Source of the DNA: Kribbella italica
Lineage (GTDB): Bacteria; Actinomycetota; Actinomycetes; Propionibacteriales; Kribbellaceae
Length of the DNA stretch: 64,000 nucleotides
Assembly: GCF_014205135.1 (NCBI RefSeq)
Contig: NZ_JACHMY010000001.1
Location: 248,001-312,000 of the forward strand
Direction: 5' to 3'
Shown here piece by piece: positions 25,494 through 33,521 of the stretch; the stretch's first letter is position 1, and each line of letters opens with the position of its first letter. A program made the translations under genes and the position numbers. Below the pieces are notes generated by a model. It did not search any database and was not told where the DNA came from. It saw only the letters and a list, made by a program, of their open reading frames with translations.

Positions 25494-27544
25494 GTTTCGA
25501 CAGCTTCAACCCGGCGCCGCTCAAGGCCCGGATGCGCCTGTTCGTGATCGGCGTCCTGGTGTTCTCCTTGTTCTGCACGCTGTTCGGCCGCCTGTGGTAC
25601 CTGCAGGTCATGGTCGGCGACAGCTACGCGAACGCCGCCGACAACAACCGCACCCGCGACGTGCTCACCCCGGCGCCGCGCGGCACGATCGTCGACGCCG
25701 CCGGCCGGACCCTGGTCGGCAACCGGGTCTCGCTGGTGATCTCGGTCGACCGGTCGGTGCTGGCGAAGCTGACCGAGAAGCAGCAGGAGAGCGTGCTCGG
25801 CCGGCTCGCGAAGGTGCTCGGCCAGAAGCAGGCCGACCTGACCGCCCGGATCAAACTCTGCGGCGAGCCCGGGGCCTCGAAGCCGCCCGCCTGCTGGAAC
25901 GGTTCGCCGTACCAGCCGATCCCGGTGGCCAAGGACGTCAGCGAGCAGGTCGCGATCGAGGTGATGGAACGCCGCGAGGACTTCCCGGGCGTCGCGGCCG
26001 AGACGGCCGCGCTGCGCGCCTACCCCTCGCCGTACGGGGTGAACGCGGCGCACATCCTCGGGTACCTGTCGCCGATCACCACCGAGGAGCTCGACAAGAT
26101 CGACGCCGCCGGGCAGGACCCGGTGCCGCACCGGTCCGACCTGGTCGGCCGCGCCGGCGTCGAGCGCACGTACGACGCCATGCTGCGTGGGGCACCCGGG
26201 CTGAAGACGGTCAGCGTCGACGCCGTCGGGTACACGACCGGCACGGTGAAGCAGACCGCGCCCGTGCCCGGCTCGACGCTGGTGACGAGCATCGACGCTC
26301 GCGTCCAGGCCTCGGTCGAGAAGGAGTTGCGCGGCGCGATCATGACCGCGCGCAAGCAGTACGACAAGATCACCAAGCGGAACTACGTCGCCGACTCGGG
26401 CGCCGCCGTGGTGATGGACACCAAGACCGGTCACATCGTCGGGATGGCCAGCTATCCGTCGTACGACCCGGGCGTCTGGGTCGGCGGGATCTCGCAGCGC
26501 GAGCTCGACGCGCTGTACTCGCCGCAGTCCGGGACGCCGCTGCTGTCGCGGGCGCTGCAGGGTCAGCTCGCGCCGGGGTCGACGTTCAAGCCGATCACGA
26601 CCGCGGCCGCGCTGGGCGCGGGGTACAGCCAGAAGACCCGGCTGGACTGCTCGTCGTTCTTCGAGGTGGGCAACCGCCGGTTCAAGAACTACGAGTCCGC
26701 GTCGTACGGGATGATCGGGTTCGACCAGGCGCTCGCGCTGTCCTGCGACACCTTCTTCTACCGGATCGCCTATGCCCTGTGGCTCAAGGAGGGCGGCAAC
26801 TCCGGCGACCTCAACGCGCTCGACCCGCTGGTCGAGATGGCGAAGAAGTTCGGCCTCGGCAAGGCGACCGGGATCGACCTGCCTGGTGAGGCGTCCGGCC
26901 GGATCGCGGACCGCAAGTGGAAGAAGTCGTACTACGACGCGCAGAAGGACTACTACTGCAAGCTCGCGGACTCACCTCCCGCCGGGACGTCGTCGTTCCT
27001 CAAGCAGTTCTCCCGCGAGTTCTGCGCCGACGGGTACCGCTACCGCGCCGGTGACGCGGTCAACTTCGCGATCGGGCAGGGCGACACCACGCTGACCCCG
27101 ATCCAGCTCGCGACCGTCTACTCGGCGCTGTCGAACGGCGGCATCCTCTGGGAGCCGCGGGTCGCGCAGAAGGTGATCGGCCCGAACGGCAAGGCCAAGG
27201 CCGTCCCGAGCACGATCGCCGCCCGGCTGCCGGTGCCGGCCGCCGACCTGCGGTACATCGACAAGTCGCTGAAGGAGACCGTGCGGTCCGGGACGGCGGC
27301 CTGGAAGTTCAACGGGTTCCCGCTCGACCAGATCCCGGTCCGCGCCAAGACTGGTACGGCCGAGGTCTACGGCAAGCAGACGACGTCGTGGCTCGCGTCG
27401 TACACGGACCGGTACGCCGTGGTGATGATGATCAGCCAGGCCGGTACGGGCTCCGGCGCCTCCGGTACGGCGGTCCGGCACGTCTACGAGACGCTCTACA
27501 ACATCAAGCCGGCCGCGCCGCCTGCGATGAAGAAGACGCCATGA
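25490..27544 (+). CDS. mrdA: Penicillin-binding protein 2, peptidoglycan transpeptidase
   Basis: Class B PBP that cross-links peptidoglycan together with RodA. The 684-residue protein has a single N-terminal membrane helix (LFVIGVLVFSLFCTLFG) and a pedestal domain. The transpeptidase domain has the nucleophile in PGSTFK (Ser364), an SCD triad in place of the more usual SxN (Ser418), and KTG at 620-622. The start at 25490 overlaps the mreD stop; the frame is open far upstream inside mreD, but the MSFDSFNPAPLKARMRL start agrees with homologues. It overlaps rodA by ATGA, so the polymerase and transpeptidase are co-translated. Confidence 0.96.
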   Translation: MSFDSFNPAPLKARMRLFVIGVLVFSLFCTLFGRLWYLQVMVGDSYANAADNNRTRDVLTPAPRGTIVDAAGRTLVGNRVSLVISVDRSVLAKLTEKQQESVLGRLAKVLGQKQADLTARIKLCGEPGASKPPACWNGSPYQPIPVAKDVSEQVAIEVMERREDFPGVAAETAALRAYPSPYGVNAAHILGYLSPITTEELDKIDAAGQDPVPHRSDLVGRAGVERTYDAMLRGAPGLKTVSVDAVGYTTGTVKQTAPVPGSTLVTSIDARVQASVEKELRGAIMTARKQYDKITKRNYVADSGAAVVMDTKTGHIVGMASYPSYDPGVWVGGISQRELDALYSPQSGTPLLSRALQGQLAPGSTFKPITTAAALGAGYSQKTRLDCSSFFEVGNRRFKNYESASYGMIGFDQALALSCDTFFYRIAYALWLKEGGNSGDLNALDPLVEMAKKFGLGKATGIDLPGEASGRIADRKWKKSYYDAQKDYYCKLADSPPAGTSSFLKQFSREFCADGYRYRAGDAVNFAIGQGDTTLTPIQLATVYSALSNGGILWEPRVAQKVIGPNGKAKAVPSTIAARLPVPAADLRYIDKSLKETVRSGTAAWKFNGFPLDQIPVRAKTGTAEVYGKQTTSWLASYTDRYAVVMMISQAGTGSGASGTAVRHVYETLYNIKPAAPPAMKKTP

Positions 27545-28707
27545 GCCTGCTGACGATGCGACCGGTCCGGTCGCGCGTGGACCGGCGGTCCGCGCTCTGG
27601 CAGGCCGACTGGGTGCTGGTGCTCGGCGTACTCGCGCTCGCCTTTCTCGGTGGGCTGCTCGTCTGGTCGGCGACGTACCAGCGGACGTCGTTGACCGACG
27701 GACACCCGCAGGCGTACCTGTTCCGGCACGCGCTGAACTTCGCGATCGGCGCCGTCCTCGCGGTCGGCGCCGCGGTCACCGACCACCGCCGCCTCCGCAT
27801 CCTCGCGCCTCTGCTGTACGCCGCGTCGCTGCTCGGCCTGATCCTCGTGCTCGTGCCCGGCGTCGGTGCGGTGATCAACGGCTCGCGCTCGTGGATCGAA
27901 CTGCCCTGGATGTCGGTCCAGCCCAGCGAGTTCGCCAAGCTCGCGGTCATCGTCGGCATGGCGCTGCTGATCGCCGAGAAGGGCGAGACCAACCACCGCG
28001 AGAACGCCCGCACCATCGACATCGCCCAGGCCATCGCGGTCGCCGCGATCCCCGTCCTCCTGGTGATGCTCCAGCCCGACCTCGGCACGGTGATGGTGCT
28101 CGGCTCGATCGTTTTCGGCATCATCGCCGTCTCCGGCGTCCCCAAGCGCTGGATGCTGGGCCTCGTCACCGCCGCGGTCCTGATCGCGACCCTGGCCATC
28201 CAGTTCAACGTCCTCAAGGAATACCAGCTGGCCCGCTTCACCGCCTTCGCGGACCCGTCCCAGGACCCCCAAGGCATCGGCTACAACGTCAACCAGGCCC
28301 GCATCGCGATCGGCAACGGCGGCGTCTTCGGCCAAGGCCTCTTCCACGGCTCCCAGACCCAGAACGCCTTCGTCCCCGAACAACACACCGACTTCGTCTT
28401 CACCGTCGCTGGCGAAGAACTCGGCCTGATCGGCGCCGGCGCCATCATCGCCCTCTTCGCCCTCATCCTCTGGCGAGGCCTCCGCATCGCCATCAACGCC
28501 CGCGACGCCTTCGACCGCCTGGTAGCCACCGGCATCGTCTGCTGGTTCGCCTTCCAGGCCTTCGAAAACATCGGCATGACCCTGGGCATCATGCCCGTCA
28601 CCGGCCTGCCCCTGCCGTTCGTCTCCTACGGCGGCAGTTCGATGTTCGCCGGCCTCCTAGCCATAGGCCTCCTCCAGAACATCCACCTCCGCACCCACGA
28701 GATCTAA
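27541..28707 (+). CDS. rodA: SEDS-family peptidoglycan glycosyltransferase RodA
   Basis: Multi-pass SEDS protein that polymerises lipid II, partnered with PBP2. The 388-residue protein has about ten helices and SEDS signatures: the WIELPWMSVQPSEFAKLAVI segment, LQPDLGT, the large loop after GYNVNQARIAIGNGG, and the C-terminal GLPLPFVSYGGSSM block. Start ATG 27541 overlaps the mrdA stop. It is the last gene of the elongasome operon. Codon third positions become strikingly C-rich in its second half. Confidence 0.96.
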   Translation: MSLLTMRPVRSRVDRRSALWQADWVLVLGVLALAFLGGLLVWSATYQRTSLTDGHPQAYLFRHALNFAIGAVLAVGAAVTDHRRLRILAPLLYAASLLGLILVLVPGVGAVINGSRSWIELPWMSVQPSEFAKLAVIVGMALLIAEKGETNHRENARTIDIAQAIAVAAIPVLLVMLQPDLGTVMVLGSIVFGIIAVSGVPKRWMLGLVTAAVLIATLAIQFNVLKEYQLARFTAFADPSQDPQGIGYNVNQARIAIGNGGVFGQGLFHGSQTQNAFVPEQHTDFVFTVAGEELGLIGAGAIIALFALILWRGLRIAINARDAFDRLVATGIVCWFAFQAFENIGMTLGIMPVTGLPLPFVSYGGSSMFAGLLAIGLLQNIHLRTHEI

Positions 28708-28871
28708 CCCACCCGGCCCCCGGACGACGGTGTGCCGGGAACGGGGCGTGCGAAGCAACTTGCAGGATGGCCAACTGTCGGCCGCCAGCCTTCCAACACA
28801 CCGGTCTAGGCATCTAGCTCGCGGCCGCTCACCTCCACGCGTTCCGCGCAGCGGCCTCAGCCACCGGCGAT

Positions 28872-28925
28872 CTGCCCGCCGGCATTCCAGCGTCCTCACT
28901 GCCCGCCGGCATTCCAGCGTCCTCA
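28872..28925. repeat. Perfect 27-bp tandem duplication
   Basis: The unit starting CTGCCCGCCGGCATTCCAGC occurs at 28872-28898 and again at 28899-28925 without mismatch. Confidence 0.95.
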
Positions 28926-29055
28926 GCTCCCGCGGCCAACTCCTGCGCCGGTCGGCCGCCGGACGACCCCAGTCCTCGGCCGGTCAGTCCTTGGCTTCTA
29001 GCTGCTAGGTCGACCCACAACCCCAGCCGATCTCGTGGCGGGCATCGACGTCTGC

Positions 29056-29640
29056 CACTGATCAAGCGTCAGATCTTGCTCGTCGGGGCTTCGAACTGAG
29101 CGTGAACCAATCAGGCTTTCGTTGGATCGACGGTGGTTGGTCAGTGGTGCACGTCGGTCTGTGCCGAGTGGTGGGGTCGGCGACGTTGGTGAAGGGTGAG
29201 TGGTTGGGGGAAGTTCGTCGCCACGCGGCCCGGGGTGTACGGCGTGGCGATGTCCTACCGGAGGACGCCGTCCCCAGTCGTCCGGGGATGGCAGCTCGGC
29301 TGGGGGCCGTGGCCACAGGTCTGGGGCTAGGCGCCGGGCAGTGGCAGCCCCCGACACCGAGGCCTCGGCCTGCGTCCCAGGTCGGCTGAGCTTCAGGTTT
29401 GGCCCTGCCGTGGCGTCAGCTCTGGTTGGTCTGCAGACCGGTACGTGCTGAAGTCCCGTGACGGCGTACTTCGACCACTCATCAAGCGGCATTTGCGGGG
29501 CATCGGGTCTTCGGGCTGAGCGTGAAATCGGCAGCATCTTCGGCGGCGACGGTGGTTGGTGAGTGCTGGAGGTTCGCCCCGGTGCGGCTGGACGTCCGCT
29601 CATGCGTGCCCGGTCGGGTGGGCCGGGGGTGTACTGGTGG
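29056..29640. repeat. Two diverged copies of a non-coding block
   Basis: Bases 29061-29106 and 29481-29526 align without gaps at an offset of 420 bp; shared words are ATCAAGCG and CTGAGCGTGAA. Both are followed by CGACGGTGGTTGGT and, further on, by a GGTGTAC-containing stretch (29234 and 29628). The offset shrinks downstream, which indicates indels. Confidence 0.65.
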
Positions 29641-29708
29641 CCATCGACGGAGAACGAACTCGACCCGGAGCGGATCGCGGGCCGCAACCCGCTCCACCGG
29701 GAGAGGGG

Positions 29709-30503
29709 TTATCCCCGGGAGAACCAGCGGCGGCGGGGTGTCGGGAGATCCGCCTCGAGGGAGCCGGTGAGGAAGGCGTTGGTGCTGATGACTGTGCCGG
29801 GGAGGGGGACGGGGTGATCGGCGGGGAGGCAGATGTCGGCTTCGAAGGCGGCTGTGTGGGCTCGGGCTACTACGAAGTCCTGGCCGGTGAGCATGGTGGT
29901 GCGGCGTTCGGCGTAGCGGATGGTGCCGTTGAGGAGGGCCAGGGGTTCGGTCTCGTTGTCTGCGCCGAACAGGCCGGTGGGGATGAAGGACTCGGCGTCC
30001 AGCCGTGGCGGCCAGATCCAGTCGGCCTCGTAGTGGGCGGGGCGGGGGCCTGCGTCGCCGTCACCGAGGAGGCTGGCGTCGGCGGTGGCGAAGGTCGCTG
30101 CGTCGGCGAAGAACTCGGCGTCGGGTGCCAGGGCGACTACGCTCGCCAGCCCCTCGTGGGTGGCGTCGCCGAGTACCGGGAGTTCCTCGAGCTCGATGGC
30201 CAGGCGGGTCGCGGTTTCGCCGTCGGCCAGTACGTCGGCGACGGCGGCCTCGTCGCTGACCCGACGCACCTCGTGGAGCTGGACGGTGCGCTCACCGGCG
30301 TACGACGGTGTGACGCGGGTGATGCCGCGCTTCCCGCGGGTGAGCAGCAGCCGGGCGCCGGACGGGTCTTCCCAGCGGTGCAGTTCGACGCCGTCGTCGG
30401 TGCGGGCGACCAGTACGGCGGCCGGGCCGATCCGTTCGATCAGGTCGGCGAACGCCTCCGGAGACGGTACGCCGAGGCCGAGGCAGTCCAGGTTCGAAGC
30501 CAT
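29709..30503 (-). CDS. Conserved hypothetical protein
   Basis: The 264-residue soluble protein begins MASNLDCLGLGVPSPEAFADLIERIG. It has no signal peptide or membrane segment and no motif I recognise. It is rich in Ala, Leu, Asp and Glu; the first half looks alpha/beta, and the C-terminus ends with a short basic tail (PRRRWFSRG). ATG 30503 is the first start in a frame with coding-like third-position bias. It is on the same strand as the HxlR gene upstream, with a 92-bp gap, so it might be co-transcribed. A vicinal-oxygen-chelate-like start (LGLGVPSPEAF) is only a vague resemblance. Confidence 0.65.
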   Translation of the reverse strand: MASNLDCLGLGVPSPEAFADLIERIGPAAVLVARTDDGVELHRWEDPSGARLLLTRGKRGITRVTPSYAGERTVQLHEVRRVSDEAAVADVLADGETATRLAIELEELPVLGDATHEGLASVVALAPDAEFFADAATFATADASLLGDGDAGPRPAHYEADWIWPPRLDAESFIPTGLFGADNETEPLALLNGTIRYAERRTTMLTGQDFVVARAHTAAFEADICLPADHPVPLPGTVISTNAFLTGSLEADLPTPRRRWFSRG

Positions 30504-30595
30504 GCCTCGACCATTTCAGGCGCCGTACGGCGGGGCCAGGACATTTCGTCCCGTCACGCCGACCTTGCACGAACTGTCACACCACCAACGTCCGT

Positions 30596-30976
30596 TCAGG
30601 CGTCGAAGGCTTGCCGCGAGGTCTCGATGTGCGCGAGGTACCGGTGCGTCCAGTCGCACATTCCGCTGACGATCTCGTGCAGAGCTTGGCCGGCTGCGGT
30701 CAGCGTGTACTCGACGCGCGGCGGAACGGTCGGGTAAACGGTCCGTTCGACCAGGCCGTAGCGCTCGAGCATGCGCAGGTTCTGGGTGAGCATCTTGTGG
30801 CTGATGCCCTCGATCTCGTTGCGCAGCTCGCTGAAGCGCAGCGTGCGGTCGGCGAGCAGTTCGATGATCAGGAACGCCCACTTGTTCGCGATGTCGGAGA
30901 AGATCTCCCGTGCCAGCGAGTCGGCGCGGGTGAGATCGGCGTCCTCGGGCGCGCCGCTGTACTGCTTGGTCACCAT
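30596..30976 (-). CDS. HxlR-family transcriptional regulator
   Basis: A 126-residue winged-helix regulator. The HxlR pattern is clear: IFSDIANKWAFLIIELLADRTLRFSELRNEIEGISHKMLTQNLRMLERYGLVERTVYPTVPPRVEYTLT, the region just described running from about residue 25 to 95. There is no cysteine near the N-terminus, so a YodB-type thiol switch is not supported. ATG 30976 has GGGGA 7 bp upstream. It is divergent from a RidA-like gene 97 bp away, its likely target. The shared gap holds dyads including GGTT-N7-AACC (31033-31047) and TTCC-N9-GGAA (30981-30997). Confidence 0.9.
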   Translation of the reverse strand: MVTKQYSGAPEDADLTRADSLAREIFSDIANKWAFLIIELLADRTLRFSELRNEIEGISHKMLTQNLRMLERYGLVERTVYPTVPPRVEYTLTAAGQALHEIVSGMCDWTHRYLAHIETSRQAFDA

Positions 30977-30978
30977 TT

Positions 30979-31047
30979 GGTTCCCCGGTCACTGGAAAGT
31001 GCGTTCTTCCGTGGTCGTCCATACTCTCCTACGGTTTCTCAGTAACC
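30979..31047. promoter_or_regulatory. Candidate HxlR operators between regulator and RidA-like gene
   Basis: Two imperfect dyads lie in the 97-bp divergent gap: TTCC-N9-GGAA (30981-30997) and GGTT-TCTCAGT-AACC (31033-31047). The second resembles the CTCAG centre of the operator at 34765-34779. Confidence 0.4.
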
Positions 31048-31073
31048 ACAAGAGACCACGAGAGGCGCGACCG

Positions 31074-31481
31074 ATGACCGTCACCCTGATCAACCCCGCC
31101 GAACTGCCGCAGATCGACCTGTACCGGCAGGTCGCGGTCGCGACCGGTTCGCGGCTGGTGTTCGTCGCCGGCCAGGTCGCGTGGGACGAGGCCGGTACGA
31201 CGGTCGGCGCGGGCGATCTCGCCGCGCAGGTCGAGCAGGTGTACCTGAACCTCGGCACGGCGCTGGCCGCGGCCGGTGCGACCTTCGACGACGTCGCCAA
31301 GCTGACCGCGTACCTGGTCGACTGGACGCCGGACAAGATGCCGGCGTTCCTCGAAGGCGCCGGCCGGGCCTTCGCGCGGCTCGGGGTGAACCCGGCCCCG
31401 CCGTTCACCGGCATCGGCGTCGCCGCCCTGGCCGCGCCGGACCTGCTGATCGAGATCGAGGCCGTCGCCGTCATCGACTGA
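31074..31481 (+). CDS. RidA-family (YjgF/Rid) protein
   Basis: A 135-residue trimer-forming Rid protein; archetypal members hydrolyse reactive 2-aminoacrylate imines. The fold signatures are present (VFVAGQVAWD, AAQVEQVYLNLGTALAAAGATFDDVAKLTAYLVD, LLIEIEAVAVI). The residue that aligns with the essential Arg105 of E. coli RidA appears to be Thr (in PPFTGIGV), so imine deaminase activity is doubtful and it may belong to a non-archetypal Rid subgroup. ATG 31074 begins the conserved MTVTLINP; the frame extends upstream through the divergent promoter region. Probably controlled by the adjacent HxlR regulator. Confidence 0.88.
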   Translation: MTVTLINPAELPQIDLYRQVAVATGSRLVFVAGQVAWDEAGTTVGAGDLAAQVEQVYLNLGTALAAAGATFDDVAKLTAYLVDWTPDKMPAFLEGAGRAFARLGVNPAPPFTGIGVAALAAPDLLIEIEAVAVID

Positions 31482-31484
31482 CGA

Positions 31485-31503
31485 GCCGACAGGGTGTGTC
31501 GGC
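31485..31503 (+). terminator. Small hairpin after RidA-like gene
   Basis: GCCGACA (31485-31491) and TGTCGGC (31497-31503) form a 7-bp stem with a 5-nt loop, just after the stop codon. Confidence 0.45.
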
Positions 31504-31550
31504 CGACGTCCGGCACCTTCTGGCCACCAGGCAGAGCGACGGCCACTTCC

Positions 31551-32000
31551 TCAGAGCGGCATCACCGTCGTCCGGCGGTGGTGCTCGAAGACGACCGAGC
31601 TGCGGATGTCGCCGATCTCCTGGCGCTTGGCCAGCTGCAGGACGAGATCGCGCAGCGCCTGCGTGTCCTTCACCGCGACGTGGGCGAGGAAGTCCGAGGC
31701 GCCCGAGACCATGAACATTTCCAGCGTCTGCGGCAGGCTCTGCACGTAGTCCTGGAACGCGGTCGCCACGGCCATCGCCTGCGGGCGGAGCTTGATCGAG
31801 ATGATCGCCTGGGTGGACCGGTCGATCGCGTGCAGGTCGACGGCCGCGTGGTACCCGCTGATCACGCCACGCTCGCGCAGCCCGCGGATCCGTTCGAGGC
31901 AGGTCGACGGCGCGATGCCGAGTTCGGCGGCCATGTCGCGGTTGGTCCGGCGTGCGTCGTTCTGCAGCATCCGCAGCAGGGCCGTATCAAGTTCGTCCAT
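31551..32000 (-). CDS. Lrp/AsnC-family transcriptional regulator
   Basis: A 149-residue protein with an N-terminal helix-turn-helix (LDTALLRMLQNDARRTNRDMAAELGIAPSTCLERIRGL) and a C-terminal RAM ligand-binding domain (DFLAHVAVKDTQALRDLV). Such regulators sense amino acids and form octamers. ATG 32000 begins MDELDTALL, the usual start. It is divergent from the DUF2000 gene 111 bp away; Lrp-DUF2000 pairing recurs in bacteria as I recall, so that gene is the best target candidate. The convergent RidA gene lies on the other side. Confidence 0.93.
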   Translation of the reverse strand: MDELDTALLRMLQNDARRTNRDMAAELGIAPSTCLERIRGLRERGVISGYHAAVDLHAIDRSTQAIISIKLRPQAMAVATAFQDYVQSLPQTLEMFMVSGASDFLAHVAVKDTQALRDLVLQLAKRQEIGDIRSSVVFEHHRRTTVMPL

Positions 32001-32111
32001 GCCGGCCAGTTTCCCTCATCGGCCGAATTTCGTTCGGTTCGCCAGCGCGTACGGCGTACAGGTGGCTAGTGTGCAGGCGGATCTGTTGAGCACGTGGAAG
32101 GAGCTCGCCCG

Positions 32112-32522
32112 ATGCTGGCGAACAAGATGGTCGTGGTGATCGCCGCCGAGGCGCCGGTCGGCGTCGCGCTGAACACGGCGGCGTTGCTCGGGGTCGCGCT
32201 CGGGCACCACCACGAGGACGTCGTGGGCGCGGCGGTCGAGGACGCGTCGGGGGCGGTGCACGAGGGGATGAGCGCGCATCCGATCCCGGTCCTGCGGGCG
32301 TCGGGCGAGCAGTTGCGCGAGCTCCGCGACCAAGCGGCCGGGCGGGACGGCGTCACGGTGCACGACATGAACCAGGTCGCGCAGCGGTCGCGGACGTACG
32401 AGCAGTACACGGCGACGATCGGCGGGACGAAGGCGGAGGATCTGGAGTACTTCGGTCTCGGTGTGTACGGCCCACGCGCCGCGGTCGACTCGCTGACGGG
32501 CGCGCTGGCGCTCTACCGCTAG
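32112..32522 (+). CDS. DUF2000-family protein
   Basis: The 136-residue protein matches DUF2000, a family with a peptidyl-tRNA hydrolase-2-like fold and unknown function. Typical features are LANKMVVVIAAEAPVGVALNTAALLG at the start and the conserved LEYFGLGVYGPRAAVDSLTG end. ATG 32112 was preferred over a GTG six codons earlier because GAAGGAG lies 8 bp upstream and homologues begin near LANKMV. Adjacent and divergent to the Lrp regulator, which may control it in response to an amino acid. Confidence 0.8.
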   Translation: MLANKMVVVIAAEAPVGVALNTAALLGVALGHHHEDVVGAAVEDASGAVHEGMSAHPIPVLRASGEQLRELRDQAAGRDGVTVHDMNQVAQRSRTYEQYTATIGGTKAEDLEYFGLGVYGPRAAVDSLTGALALYR

Positions 32523-32531
32523 CCCGCCGGG

Positions 32532-33485
32532 TCAGATCACGGGGAGGATGTCACCCACCGGTTGGCCGCCTCCGAGCACGGGCACGTGCCGCAGTGCCTC
32601 CGCAGCCGAGACATCGGCGCCGCATTTCTCCAGGAGGGTCAGCGCCAGGGCGGTGGTCGCCCGCGGGTTGCCGTCGATCACCTTGACCGCGACCGCGTGG
32701 CCGTCCGGAGTCGCCATCGCGATGACGCCTTCGGCGCCGCCCTTGGCCAGTACGCCGGGCAGCAGCCGCATCGTGTCGGAGTTCAGATGGCCGCGGCCGC
32801 CGACGTACTCGGGGTACTCGCGCATCGCGGTGGCGACCTGGTGCTCCGCAGATCCGGTAGCGGCTGTGGCGAGCAGGCTGAAGGATCGGGCGAGGCCGGA
32901 CAGCGGCATGCCCAGCAGGGGAGCGCCGCAGCCGTCGACGGTGAGGATGCCGGTGGTTGCCTCGGTCAACCGTTCGATCTCGGCCTGGATGGTCTGTTGC
33001 ACGGGGGAGGAAGGGTCGAGGTACTTCGCCGGGTCGTCAGCTGCCATCAGCATGGCGGCGTGCTTCCCGGAGCAGTTCATCCGGACCGGCTCGGGGTCGA
33101 TGCCTTCGGCAATCAAGCGGAAGCGGGTGGGTGCGTCTTCGGGGCGGTCCGGTGGGCACTGCAGAGCCGATCGGTCGAGGCCCGCGGACGCGAGCATCGC
33201 GTCGACGAGTGCGACGTGCCGGTCCTCGCCGGTGTGGCTGCCGGCCGCGATGGCCGTCCCGCGTTCGTCCAGTACGGCGCCCGCGACCAACGTCCCGACC
33301 GCCTGCAGTGGCTTCGCGGTCGAGCGGGGGAGGATCACCGCATCGACATCCCCGACCGCGACGATCGGCCGGCCGTCGGGGTCGACCGCGACGGCCATCC
33401 CGAAGTGCCGGCTCTCGACGAACCCGTTGCGGACCACCGTGGCGAGCTCGACGACCCCGTCCAGCCCAGGAACACCCTTCGACAT
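32532..33485 (-). CDS. Type II-like L-asparaginase (asparaginase_II family, PF06089)
   Basis: The 317-residue protein belongs to the thermolabile Rhizobium/actinobacterial asparaginase family that hydrolyses L-asparagine to aspartate and ammonia. Family landmarks are ELATVVRNGFVESRHFGMAV at the start, AAGSHTGEDRHV, RMNCSGKHAAML and TVDGCGAPLLGMPLSGLA. ATG 33485 is 36 bp from the divergent alpha/beta hydrolase; the frame continues upstream through that gene, but only this segment shows family similarity. It has no signal peptide, so it is cytoplasmic. It converges with DUF2000, 9 bp apart. Confidence 0.9.
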   Translation of the reverse strand: MSKGVPGLDGVVELATVVRNGFVESRHFGMAVAVDPDGRPIVAVGDVDAVILPRSTAKPLQAVGTLVAGAVLDERGTAIAAGSHTGEDRHVALVDAMLASAGLDRSALQCPPDRPEDAPTRFRLIAEGIDPEPVRMNCSGKHAAMLMAADDPAKYLDPSSPVQQTIQAEIERLTEATTGILTVDGCGAPLLGMPLSGLARSFSLLATAATGSAEHQVATAMREYPEYVGGRGHLNSDTMRLLPGVLAKGGAEGVIAMATPDGHAVAVKVIDGNPRATTALALTLLEKCGADVSAAEALRHVPVLGGGQPVGDILPVI

Positions 33486-33521
33486 GTCGCGAAAGCTAGC
33501 ACCGACCCTAAGGTGACAACC

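Larger units (their letters stand above)
28708..29708. other. 1-kb non-coding region with diverged and tandem repeats
   Basis: No convincing gene was found between rodA and the minus-strand gene ending at 29709. Long open frames exist on both strands, but their products are Pro/Arg-rich, lack domains and have no ribosome binding site. The region carries a perfect 27-bp tandem duplication (28872-28925) and two diverged copies of a block of up to 200 bp about 420 bp apart. It may be the remnant of lost genes or a clade-specific intergenic repeat. Confidence 0.6.

Noticed and set aside
28998..29687. 229-codon minus-strand frame in the gap after rodA
   Set aside because: Pro/Arg/Ser-rich product, no start signal, no domain, and it spans the diverged repeat blocks. 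Listed only as part of the intergenic region.
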